Shown: piece after piece, positions 7,549 to 14,547 of the stretch
How positions within the stretch are numbered: position 1 is the first letter of the stretch
Layout: each line of letters starts with the position of its first letter
Origin: Rhizobium leguminosarum bv. viciae USDA 2370
GTDB taxonomy: Bacteria > Pseudomonadota > Alphaproteobacteria > Rhizobiales > Rhizobiaceae
Assembly (NCBI RefSeq): GCF_002008365.1
Contig: NZ_MRDL01000033.1
Coordinates: 1-35,973, forward strand
Direction of reading: 5' to 3'
Length of the DNA stretch: 35,973 nt
Made by a program: the position numbers and the translations under genes
The notes under the pieces: model-generated
Seen by the model: only the letters and a program-made list of their open reading frames with translations
The model's database searches: none
What the model was told of the DNA's origin: nothing

Positions 7549-7784
7549 GCATCGAAGGCCATTCGACTGCGCCGGGCGCCAATGTGATCGTTGAGCACTA
7601 TTGCGAGCACCGGCTTGCTGACGGCACACGCTGCAAGGAGTGGGGAGGCTGGGGAAACAGCCCATCCCCGGCCGTGCCAACGCGCTGGTGGTGTTGGGAA
7701 CACTTCCCGCACAAGACATTCGAACAGGAACAGGCGCTCCGGCGGAAGCAGGAGGCGGCCGGGGGCGGGAAAATCATCCAATAA
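7545..7784 (+). CDS. Small Cys/His-rich protein, third gene of the SRAP SOS operon
   Basis: 79 residues with Cys20, His22, Cys30, Cys50 and His53 (VEHYCEHRLADGTRC, then TRWWCWEHFPH). The spacing C-x9-C-x19-C-x2-H suggests a small metal-binding fold, probably zinc, with aromatic residues around it. A charged helix follows (EQEQALRRKQE). It overlaps the preceding gene by four bases (ATGA), so the two are translationally coupled. No named family is claimed. A nucleic-acid or protein-binding accessory in the SOS operon would fit, but this is inference. Confidence 0.75.
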   Translation: MSIEGHSTAPGANVIVEHYCEHRLADGTRCKEWGGWGNSPSPAVPTRWWCWEHFPHKTFEQEQALRRKQEAAGGGKIIQ

Positions 7785-7810
7785 GAGCTGGCAGATTATC
7801 TCGATATCGT

Positions 7811-7869
7811 TGAAGCGGAAAACAGAGCTTCTGCCGTCAGCCGTCAGTCGAGACGGTCACAGACTTCCA
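7811..7869. repeat. Partner of the segment at 6269-6326
   Basis: It covers the last ten codons of the SDR gene, its TGA (7837-7839) and about 26 bases of flank. It aligns with 6269-6326 with about 50 identities. Confidence 0.5.
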
Positions 7870-8661
7870 CGCCTCGATCTCCTGCTGGAGGCGAACGATC
7901 CTGTCCGATACGTGTTTGAGGGCGTCGCTGCCGAGCAGAAGCTGCGGCGGCGGATTGTCGGATTCGATGAGTTCCAAAACCGCGGCGGCCAGTTTGGCGG
8001 GATCGCCGAGCTGCTTGCCGCTGACGGCCTGTCGCGCCTTGCGGATCGGATCGAAAAGGCCATCATAATCGGTGATCGACCGCTCGGTGCGGACCATCGA
8101 TCGTCCGGCCCAGTCTGTCCGGAAGGAGCCGGGGCAAAGGGTCGTCACATGGACCCCGAACGGGGCCATTTCCGCGCGCATCACCTCCGATATGCCCTGG
8201 AGCGCAAATTTGCTGCCGCAATAATAGCCGATGCCCGGCATGGTGATCACGCCGCCCATCGAGGTGACGTTGACGATGAAGCCGCGGCGTCGTGCGCGAA
8301 ACCCAGGCAGAAATGCCTTGGCAACGGCGACGGCGCCGAAGACGTTGACGTCGAACTGCCGCCGCATCTCTTCGATCGGCGACTCCTCGAGCACGCCCTC
8401 ATGGCCGTAGCCGGCATTGTTGATCAGCACGTCGACAGGCCCATGCTCGTCCTCCGCCTGGCGGACGACATCATCAATCCGGTCGAACTCCGTGACGTCG
8501 CAGACGACCGGCCGCAGGCCAGGCAGGGTTTTGGCGAGCGCTGTGCGCGACGCTTGCGAGCGCACGGTGCCGATCACCCTGTGGCCCGCCTGAAGGGCGG
8601 CGGAAGCAATGGCGAGCCCGAAGCCGGAATTCGATCCGGTGATGAAGAAGGTCTTTCGTGG
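7837..8661 (-). CDS. Short-chain dehydrogenase/reductase lacking a plausible start codon
   Basis: The frame encodes a classical SDR of about 275 residues: the cofactor motif FFITGSNSGFG at the N-terminus, NNAGYG in mid-protein, the active-site segment NVTSMGG and the Tyr/Lys pair YYCGSK. The oxidoreductase would use NAD(P)H; its substrate is unknown. The core runs directly into the divergent AraC gene. The codons just before KTFFITG read CCA-CGA with no ATG, GTG or TTG close by, and the only upstream in-frame ATG (8973) lies deep inside AraC on the opposite strand. The native start and the shared promoter appear deleted, so the gene may be unexpressed. The end coordinate marks where SDR-like sequence begins. 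Confidence 0.7.
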   Translation of the reverse strand, partial: PRKTFFITGSNSGFGLAIASAALQAGHRVIGTVRSQASRTALAKTLPGLRPVVCDVTEFDRIDDVVRQAEDEHGPVDVLINNAGYGHEGVLEESPIEEMRRQFDVNVFGAVAVAKAFLPGFRARRRGFIVNVTSMGGVITMPGIGYYCGSKFALQGISEVMRAEMAPFGVHVTTLCPGSFRTDWAGRSMVRTERSITDYDGLFDPIRKARQAVSGKQLGDPAKLAAAVLELIESDNPPPQLLLGSDALKHVSDRIVRLQQEIEAWKSVTVSTDG

Positions 8662-9551
8662 AGATGGTCGCGTTGGCCGGGCGTCTCGCCCCGCGTCACG
8701 GATACAATCCGACCGCGCTTGCTTCCGTCCGCATATTGCGCACGGAAGCCGTGCTCCACGACATCCCGGTGCTCTACAAACCGGGCGCGGTTTTCGTCTT
8801 GCAGGGCAGCAAGCAGGGCATCCTCGAAGGCGAAGTCTTCCTCTATGATGAGGAGCATTATCTGGCGGTGTCGCTGCCCGTTCCGTTTCGGATGACGTCG
8901 ACGGCCAGTCCCGAGCGGCCCTTGCTTGCGGTCTATGTCGAGTTCGATATGCAGATGGCGGCCGAGATCGCATTGCAGGTGGAAAAACATGCCGAACTGC
9001 CAGGCGACCAGCCGAGAAGTCTCGTGTCGAGCAGGATGGCTGACGATATCGAGGATGTCCTGCTGCGCCTGCTGACGGCGCTTGGCAGCAGCGTCGAGAC
9101 GGATGTGCTTGGCGCCGGCATTCTGCGCGAACTGCACTACCGTGTCCTGGTCGGTCCGCAAGGCGGCGCGATGATCGCCGCCCTCCAGCAGAAAGGCAAA
9201 TCCGGAAAGATCATCCAGAGCCTGGCCTGGTTGCGGGAAAACTATGGCCTGGAGATCGCCGTCGCCGATCTGGCAAGAGAGGTGGGCATGAGCGTTCCCT
9301 CCTACCATGTTCATTTCAAGGGGCTGACCGGCAACAGTCCGATGCAATACGTCAAAGCCATGCGGCTTCACGAAGCAAGATTGATGATCGCGCGCCAGAC
9401 CAGAACGATTGCCGAGGTCGCGGTTTCCGTGGGCTATGCAAGCCCGGCGCAGTTCAGCCGCGATTTCAAACGGCATTTCGGGCGCACGGCATCGGAAGAG
9501 ATCAAGTGGGTCCAGCGCCACCTTGGCGAACTGGGCGACGATCACGGTTAG
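8658..9551 (+). CDS. AraC-family regulator with AraC_N cupin-type domain
   Basis: 297 residues. The N-terminal AraC_N domain (about 10-160) has VLYKPGAVFVLQGSKQG and YDEEHYLAVSLPVPF, typical of regulators paired with SDR or aldo-keto reductase genes. The C-terminal double helix-turn-helix (about 195-290) has VADLAREVGMSVPSYHVHFK, then IAEVAVSVGYASPAQFSRDF. GTG 8658 is listed because AGAAGG lies six bases before it; ATG 8664 is an alternative. The N-terminus begins almost at the conserved LAGRLAP segment, so a few residues may have been lost together with the SDR promoter. The DNA-binding parts look intact. It is divergent from the SDR with no room left for an intergenic region. Confidence 0.85.
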   Translation: MEMVALAGRLAPRHGYNPTALASVRILRTEAVLHDIPVLYKPGAVFVLQGSKQGILEGEVFLYDEEHYLAVSLPVPFRMTSTASPERPLLAVYVEFDMQMAAEIALQVEKHAELPGDQPRSLVSSRMADDIEDVLLRLLTALGSSVETDVLGAGILRELHYRVLVGPQGGAMIAALQQKGKSGKIIQSLAWLRENYGLEIAVADLAREVGMSVPSYHVHFKGLTGNSPMQYVKAMRLHEARLMIARQTRTIAEVAVSVGYASPAQFSRDFKRHFGRTASEEIKWVQRHLGELGDDHG

Positions 9552-9605
9552 GCCGCTTGGCGGCTGCCTGCGCAGCCGTCGGCTTCGCGCATCGCGACGT
9601 GAGGG

Positions 9606-10208
9606 TCACGCGCCCGACGGTGCAACGGACCGCAACGCGGTCCTGACGATCGCATCGCCGAATTCCGGCGAGACCGGGCGATGGCCGACCAGCAGCCGGA
9701 AGAAGACCGGTCCGTAGATCATGTCGAGCAGCGCCTCCATATCAAGCGGCGGAACGATCTCTCCCCGAGCCAGAGCCTCCTCCAGGATGACACGACCCGC
9801 GTTGCGGCTCGACAGGATCACCCGATTGCGGAAGGCCTTGGTGAATTCGCTTTCCGGGTCGGCGGCCGCAAGTGCCATAGTGATCTGCCGTCCGCGCGTG
9901 CTCGCAAAGGCAGTCACCAGTCCGCTCATCTGCGCGCCGAGAGCCGCCTGCGCCGTGCCCCCTCCAACCTCCGCTTCCGGTAGCCGGTTGACCAGAAGAG
10001 CGGCCATCGCCAGTTCCTGCGCATTGGCCCAGGAGCGGTAGATCGTCGGCTTGCCGACACCGGACCGCGCCGCCACGGCTTCGATCGTCATGCGGCCAAA
10101 ACCTTCGGCCATCAGGATTTCATGGGCGGCCTCCAAGGCACGCTTCTGCGCGGCAGCGCTTGGCGGCCGCCCTCGTTTCTTCGGTATTGCATTACTCTCT
10201 TGACTCAT
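9606..10208 (-). CDS. TetR/AcrR-family transcriptional regulator
   Basis: 200 residues. A basic N-terminal arm (PKKRGRPPSAAAQKR) precedes the helix-turn-helix (about 25-70, with MTIEAVAARSGVGKPTIYR then WANAQELAMAAL). The C-terminal domain includes RNRVILSSRNAGRVILEEAL and MIYGPVFFRLLVGH, as in TetR_C_16-like regulators. ATG 10208 is chosen over 10256, which would overlap the operator. It is divergent from the VOC gene at 10259, with 50 bp between the starts holding a clear palindrome. It probably represses itself and the VOC gene. The ligand is unknown. Confidence 0.9.
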   Translation of the reverse strand: MSQESNAIPKKRGRPPSAAAQKRALEAAHEILMAEGFGRMTIEAVAARSGVGKPTIYRSWANAQELAMAALLVNRLPEAEVGGGTAQAALGAQMSGLVTAFASTRGRQITMALAAADPESEFTKAFRNRVILSSRNAGRVILEEALARGEIVPPLDMEALLDMIYGPVFFRLLVGHRPVSPEFGDAIVRTALRSVAPSGA

Positions 10209-10212
10209 ATCT

Positions 10213-10230
10213 TTACGATACGTAACGTTA
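10213..10230. promoter_or_regulatory. Palindromic operator between the TetR and VOC genes
   Basis: TTACG-ATA-CGTAA (10213-10225) is a perfect inverted repeat. It overlaps a second palindrome, TAACGTTA (10223-10230). It lies in the only gap between the divergent starts, so it is the likely TetR site. Confidence 0.6.
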
Positions 10231-10258
10231 ATATATAAACCAGTCAAGGAGATCATCC

Positions 10259-10708
10259 ATGCCGAGTTTTGCCCGAAAAGTGAGCGCCTACTTCATCGTC
10301 AAGGATGCGGCACGGGCCATCGACTTCTACAAGGAGGCTTTCGGCGCCACGGAAGTCTTCCGCATGACCGATCCTTCGGATGGGCGGATCGGCCATGCCG
10401 AGCTGCGTTTCGGAGAGACGCTGATGATGTTGGAAGACGAATATCCGGATTTCGGCGCCCTGTCTCCCGATACCGTCGGAGGCTCGCCGGTGACCTTCCA
10501 CATGGACACGGTGTCGACCGACGAAGCACTGGCGCAGGCGCTGTCGGCTGGGGCGACGATGTTGCGCCCGGCGACTGACCAGAGTTTTGGCGAGCGGGTG
10601 GCGCAGGTGCTTGATCCCTTCGGTCATCGCTGGATGTTGTCGCAAACCATCGAACAGGTCACGCCTGAGGAGATGCAACGCCGCTGGAACGAGGACATGT
10701 CGGCGTAA
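10259..10708 (+). CDS. VOC-family protein (PhnB/glyoxalase-like)
   Basis: 149 residues with the vicinal-oxygen-chelate beta-alpha-beta-beta-beta pattern: SAYFIVKDAARAIDFYKEAF at residues about 9-28, GHAELRFGETLMMLEDE in the middle, then VTFHMDTVSTDEALAQAL and the C-terminal GERVAQVLDPFGHRWMLSQ. This is the PhnB-like branch, whose members are often resistance or lyase-like proteins of unproven activity. AAGGAG lies seven bases before the ATG. The TetR palindrome just upstream suggests ligand-induced expression. Its stop abuts a DUF4440-like relic that may once have been the next gene of the operon. Confidence 0.9.
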   Translation: MPSFARKVSAYFIVKDAARAIDFYKEAFGATEVFRMTDPSDGRIGHAELRFGETLMMLEDEYPDFGALSPDTVGGSPVTFHMDTVSTDEALAQALSAGATMLRPATDQSFGERVAQVLDPFGHRWMLSQTIEQVTPEEMQRRWNEDMSA

Positions 10709-10989
10709 GTGCCGCAGCCCTTGAAGCGCTCGAGGAGGCTGAGCGCGCCTTCAACGCGGCGATGGTTTCCAACGATCCCACCCAGATCGGCGCCTGCATC
10801 ACGCAGGATTGGGTGCCGGTGACGCCTGAGCGTGGCCCAATCCCTGCACAGGCTATTCTTTCGGCGATCGGATCCGGTGTCTTGAGCCATGACACGATGA
10901 CCAAGACGACGCGATCGCCTGATGTGCAGCCCCTTGGAAATCCCTCCGATTCAAGACAAGATCATGCCGCTCTAGCTGGGGGACTCTGA
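10708..10989 (+). pseudogene. Relic of a DUF4440/SnoaL-like gene
   Basis: The frame from 10708 reads SAAALEALEEAERAFNAAMV and continues with DWVPVTPERGP and AILSAIGSGVLSHDTMTKTT. This matches the first half of DUF4440 (NTF2-fold) proteins. There is no start codon at the proper place: GCGTAAGTGCC would become a normal coupled start if ATG were restored between GTA and AGT. After TKTTRS the sequence departs from the family (PDVQPLGNPSDSRQ) and stops at 10989, so the C-terminal sheet is missing. An internal ATG at 10762 could give 75 residues, but these would not fold as the family does. The stop overlaps the deaminase start by one base. Confidence 0.6.
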
Positions 10990-11462
10990 TGGAAAACCAC
11001 GAGCCGTTTTTACGCGAGGCGATTGCGCTCTCGAAATCCGCGGTGGACCATGGCGACGAACCGTTTGGCTCGGTGCTGGTGAAGGACGGGGAAGTCATCT
11101 TGCGCGCCGAAAACAGCGTCTTCACCGGCCGCGATATGACGAACCATGCCGAGATGAACCTGGTTAAACTGGCGGCGCAGCACTACGACACTGCTTTTCT
11201 CGCGGAGTGCACGCTCTACACCAGCACGGAACCGTGCGCGATGTGCTCCGGGGCGATTTACTGGTCGGGCATCGGCCGCATGGTGTTTGCGTGCTCCGAA
11301 ACACGGCTTGGCGAGATCGCCGGGATCGGGTTGAACGTGCCGAGCCGGGCGGTGTTGCAAACCGGCGCGCGCAACGTCACCGTGGTTGGCCCGACGAACC
11401 TCGAAGACGAAGCCGCCGAAATCCATCAGCAATTCTGGCCGAAGCATCTGGGCAAGGCTTAG
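10989..11462 (+). CDS. Nucleoside/guanine deaminase-like zinc hydrolase (CDA fold)
   Basis: 157 residues. It has the zinc deaminase signature: H53-A-E55 (TNHAEMNLV) and C83-A-M-C86 (STEPCAMCSGAIYWSGI). E55 is the proton shuttle and H53/C83/C86 bind zinc. The length and the segment FACSETRLGEIAGIG resemble guanine-deaminase-like nucleoside deaminases rather than TadA. The substrate is uncertain. The ATG at 10989 overlaps the stop of the DUF4440-like relic. It is followed at once by a hairpin repeat (11460-11508), which could end the transcript. Confidence 0.88.
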   Translation: MENHEPFLREAIALSKSAVDHGDEPFGSVLVKDGEVILRAENSVFTGRDMTNHAEMNLVKLAAQHYDTAFLAECTLYTSTEPCAMCSGAIYWSGIGRMVFACSETRLGEIAGIGLNVPSRAVLQTGARNVTVVGPTNLEDEAAEIHQQFWPKHLGKA

Positions 11463-11508
11463 AGCGCCATGCGCCCTTTCGGACGCACAAAGGACGCTCT
11501 AACACTTT
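11460..11508. repeat. Hairpin intergenic repeat, copy 1 (second family)
   Basis: It starts at the deaminase stop: AGAGCGCCATGCGCCC, TTTCGGACGCACAAA, GGACGCTCTAACACTTT. The ends pair (AGAGCG with CGCTCT) to make a stem-loop. A near-identical copy follows the cupin stop at 13453-13501. Placement at gene ends suggests a transcript-end role. Confidence 0.7.
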
Positions 11509-11512
11509 CAGC

Positions 11513-12850
11513 CTAGCTTGTTATCCGAGGTGCGCTGACGATCTTGCGGAACAAGGCCTCCATGGCCTCTTCAATACCTTCGGTGGGACTGACCGCGAAA
11601 TAGAAGCCGGGGGTTGCGCATTCTTCCATTTTCGCGGCGATTTTGGTCTCGAAAGGCTTTACCCAGTCCTTGTAAAAGCCGTTGTCGGGCAAGGGCAGAT
11701 AGGTCGTATAAAGGACGGCGACTTTGATGCCGCGATCCTTGAGCTTCTTGCAATAGCTCGTGTCGATCGGTTCGATGCATCGCCCGCCATTTGCTCCTTT
11801 CGGGCTGGTGCAGCCGGCCGGCTTATAGCTATCCCCAACGCCGTCAGCGACAAAAAATACGATCTTCTGGCGATCGGCATTGCTGGTGCCCATGCCGATG
11901 TTCCCCTTGATTTCGCTTTCGATGCCTTTCAACGCTTCGTCAAAGCTCGTCTGCTGGTCGCTGTAGTAGTTCTGATAGGGAATGCTCATAAGATTGATCA
12001 TGTCCGTCGCGACTGCCACGGCGCCAAGATCATAGTCCAGGTCGGAGACCTTGAAGAGCTTCGCGGCTTTGGCGTCCTGGGCAGTCTTGCCGAACGTATA
12101 GGCAGCGACCCGGAATTGGCTTGCCATGGACTGCGTGTCCTTTGCCTTGGCCATCAAGGCTTTGACGGCAGCGGCGACCACGTCGATACGGATGGTCACG
12201 TCATTCTTGCGTGCGACATTGTAGTAGCTATTCTTATCCTCGACGCCCTTTTCAGAAACGATGTGGCATGCGAAGGCGCAGTTTTTATCCTTGCCGCCAT
12301 CGTGGCCGTTTTCTGTCGCTTTTTTCATGGCGGTGATGTCGTCAGCGGTCGCCCCAACGCCCATCGATGGGGTGTTATCCAACAGCATGAAGAAATCCAT
12401 GTAGGACGGGGTCTCATACTGGGCGGTTGCCGTCCCGGAAACGGTGATCTGATGAAGTCCCATCACCTGCATGAAGGTCGTCGGCATCGTCGCGTTAAAG
12501 GATACGGTCGAGCTGAGAATACCGGCCTTTTTTTGAACACTGATGTCGACGGTGACGGGCACGTCGCCCTGCTTTTTGGACGTCTGCGAAAAGAAGATCT
12601 TCTGGGCTTCGGATTTTCCAAGCGTCAGCGACCCATCGCCGGACATCGTGTTTGCCTGCGTTGCCGCATCTGACTTGGGTGTAATGGATCCCACCGCTGC
12701 CGCGTCCGCAGCAGCATAGAGTTCGGTGCGAAGCGACAGGGCGCTGCCAAAATCAATGGCTGTACCCGCCGCCCCCAGCAGGGGGACGACGAGCAGCGCC
12801 GTCATGATTCCGAAGTTGCCGGATCGGTCAAGAATGAAACGACGCAACAT
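11513..12850 (-). CDS. TadG-like pilus-assembly protein with von Willebrand A domain
   Basis: 445 residues. The N-terminus (FILDRSGNFGIMTALLVVPL) and a membrane segment at about 13-32 are the TadE/TadG signature of Flp-pilus accessory proteins. A von Willebrand A domain follows from residue about 150. Its metal site reads MLLDNTPSMG (D158, S162), so the usual first serine of DxSxS is Thr, and the later motif is VFFVADGVGDS. It is anchored in the inner membrane with the bulk in the periplasm. No other tad gene is nearby, so this is an orphan copy. The 253-base gap to the cupin gene is AT-rich and probably holds its promoter. Confidence 0.88.
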   Translation of the reverse strand: MLRRFILDRSGNFGIMTALLVVPLLGAAGTAIDFGSALSLRTELYAAADAAAVGSITPKSDAATQANTMSGDGSLTLGKSEAQKIFFSQTSKKQGDVPVTVDISVQKKAGILSSTVSFNATMPTTFMQVMGLHQITVSGTATAQYETPSYMDFFMLLDNTPSMGVGATADDITAMKKATENGHDGGKDKNCAFACHIVSEKGVEDKNSYYNVARKNDVTIRIDVVAAAVKALMAKAKDTQSMASQFRVAAYTFGKTAQDAKAAKLFKVSDLDYDLGAVAVATDMINLMSIPYQNYYSDQQTSFDEALKGIESEIKGNIGMGTSNADRQKIVFFVADGVGDSYKPAGCTSPKGANGGRCIEPIDTSYCKKLKDRGIKVAVLYTTYLPLPDNGFYKDWVKPFETKIAAKMEECATPGFYFAVSPTEGIEEAMEALFRKIVSAPRITS

Positions 12851-13103
12851 ACGAAGGCTGCCCTTCCCGGTATCCGTGTTGGTGATTGTGTCACAATAAA
12901 ATTGCTACGATGGCGATCACTAACAGCGGAACTTAAACCAAAAGCAAAAACGTATGGTTGTGTTCTAACTAAATCGCTGAAGAACTCGCCGTCGCTATCA
13001 TCAGCGCCATCGCCGCCCACAACACAGTGACCGGCATGCTCGCGAGCGCTCTTGGCGCGCGGGATTTCCGCGCTACCTCTGCACGCGGCAATGGAGGAAG
13101 ACG

Positions 13104-13454
13104 ATGAAAGTCCGTAAGTTCACGGTTGCCGACGTGGCGTTGGAGCGTTCCCCCGGGCAGGAGGCAGATATCTTCGTCGGCAATCTGGTCGACGAGCGGC
13201 AGGGAGGGCCGATCACCATCGGCTATGGACGCTACGCGCCCGGCCAAAGCCTCACCGAGACGATTGAAGTTGACGACGTCATGATCGTTCTGGAAGGGCG
13301 GCTATCGGTCTCGACAGACGCGGGGACGGTCACCGCCGGGCCAGGCGCGATCGTCTACATGCCCAAGGGAGAAGCGGTGACCATCCGCTCGCACGAGGAG
13401 GGCGCGCTCACCGCCTATGTCACCTATCCGCATTGGCGCCCGGCGCACGCGTAG
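13104..13454 (+). CDS. EutQ-like single-domain cupin protein
   Basis: 116 residues, one cupin barrel: GYGRYAPGQSLTETIEVDDV, MIVLEGRLSVSTDAG, then GPGAIVYMPKGEAVTIRSHE. The first motif lacks the usual metal-binding His pair, as in EutQ-like cupins, so catalysis is not assured. GGAGGAAG sits just before ATG 13104. A hairpin repeat begins at its stop. A degraded 46-base copy of its central motif lies at 15019-15064, pointing to a lost paralogue. The neighbouring aldolase is on the other strand. Confidence 0.85.
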   Translation: MKVRKFTVADVALERSPGQEADIFVGNLVDERQGGPITIGYGRYAPGQSLTETIEVDDVMIVLEGRLSVSTDAGTVTAGPGAIVYMPKGEAVTIRSHEEGALTAYVTYPHWRPAHA

Positions 13455-13501
13455 AGCGCCGTGCGTCCTTTCGGACGCACTAAGGACGCTCTAACACTTT
13501 G
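13453..13501. repeat. Hairpin intergenic repeat, copy 2 (second family)
   Basis: AGAGCGCCGTGCGTCC, TTTCGGACGCACTAA, GGACGCTCTAACACTTT: nearly identical to 11460-11508, and again starting at a TAG stop codon. Confidence 0.7.
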
Positions 13502-13508
13502 AATCTAC

Positions 13509-13552
13509 GCATCGTGCTTTCCGAAAATCGATTCCGATTTTCGGGCCGATGC
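13509..13552. terminator. Large stem-loop after the cupin/aldolase convergence
   Basis: GCATCG and CCGAAAATCG pair with CGATTTTCGG and CGATGC across 44 bases, forming a long interrupted hairpin between the convergent cupin and aldolase genes. The base pairing is visible. The terminator role is inferred, as there is no strong T-run, and it could be part of a repeat element. Confidence 0.5.
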
Positions 13553-13570
13553 TAAGCCGCGGTCTGCGGA

Positions 13571-14362
13571 TCAGCGCTTGTATTCCGGCTCGCTGCGATC
13601 AAGCGTGCGCTTGACGGACTCCAGATGGAGCCGGGCCGACTCGGGGTCTCCTTCGCGCATTTGCCGATACGCCGCTTCGGCGATCTCAGGCGCGACGGCA
13701 AGGACTTCGCGTCCGGTCGACAGGGCAAGCGTCTGCACCTCGCAGGCGCGCTCGAGGTAATAGAGGTCGTCCCAGGCCTCGGCGATATTGGGTGCGCAGA
13801 CCATCACGCCGTGATGCTTCATGAAGACGATGTCGGCATCGCCGATGGCGGCCGCGATGCGATCGCCCTCGCGCGCGTCGAGCGCCAGGCCGTTATAGTT
13901 GCGGTCGACGGCCGTGCGTCCATAGAATTTCAAGGCGGTCTGCCCGGCAAAGATCAGGGGATCGCCCTCCGTCATCGAAAGAGCGGTGGCATAAGGCATA
14001 TGGGTGTGGAACGCCGCCTTGGCGCGCGGGACGTTCTTGTGAATCCTGGCGTGGATGTAAAAAGCGGTGGCCTCGGGCTGGCCGCTGCCCGACACCACGT
14101 TGCCGTGAAAGTCGCAGATCAACAACATCGAGGCCGTCAGTTCGGCAAAAGCGTAGCCGTAGGGGTTGACGATGAACAGGTCGTCATAGCCGGGAACGAC
14201 GGCCGAGAAATGGTTACAGATCCCTTCCTCCATGCCGAGCCTTGCCGCCATCCGGAAGCAGGCAGCAAGATCGACGCGGGCCTGCCAGATGTCGTCCGTA
14301 TCAAGTTTCGGCTGGTTGGGGCCGCCGGCGGGCGATGGGGCTGTGTTGAGGGAGTGCGCCAT
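13571..14362 (-). CDS. Class II aldolase/adducin-family protein
   Basis: 263 residues with the zinc-dependent class II aldolase fold (about 25-230). GICNHFSAVVPG opens the domain, E97 lies in GQPEATAFYIHARIH, the zinc histidines H119 and H121 in AAFHTHMPYATALS, and the third in MKHHGVMVCA (H183/H184). The family cleaves or isomerises sugar phosphates; members of this length are often of unknown substrate. All metal ligands are present, so activity is likely. It stands alone and is transcribed toward the cupin, with no regulator beside it. Confidence 0.9.
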   Translation of the reverse strand: MAHSLNTAPSPAGGPNQPKLDTDDIWQARVDLAACFRMAARLGMEEGICNHFSAVVPGYDDLFIVNPYGYAFAELTASMLLICDFHGNVVSGSGQPEATAFYIHARIHKNVPRAKAAFHTHMPYATALSMTEGDPLIFAGQTALKFYGRTAVDRNYNGLALDAREGDRIAAAIGDADIVFMKHHGVMVCAPNIAEAWDDLYYLERACEVQTLALSTGREVLAVAPEIAEAAYRQMREGDPESARLHLESVKRTLDRSEPEYKR

Positions 14363-14547
14363 GGGGTCGTTTCAAATTGGTGTCGAAGGAGAGGGTGGCT
14401 ATCTCTGAACTACGCCCGGATTGGCTTGGCATCAAGCCGGCTGGCGGCAAACATGGTTCGGTCATTTGCATATTTTGGGTGGTACGCGGCTCGGCGGCTG
14501 CGCCTTTCCCTATCCGCGAGCCTGGAACGGTGGTCACGGCGAGTGAG

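Noticed and set aside
8574..9545. 323-codon frame antisense to the AraC gene
   Set aside because: The AraC helix-turn-helix motifs on the other strand are unambiguous; this frame is a shadow.
11207..12673. 488-codon open frame on the plus strand
   Set aside because: It is antisense to the TadG-like gene and overlaps the deaminase and hairpin repeat; no motif is visible.
12969..13247. Minus-strand 92-codon frame before the cupin gene
   Set aside because: It overlaps the cupin gene in antisense and has no ribosome site or recognisable motif.
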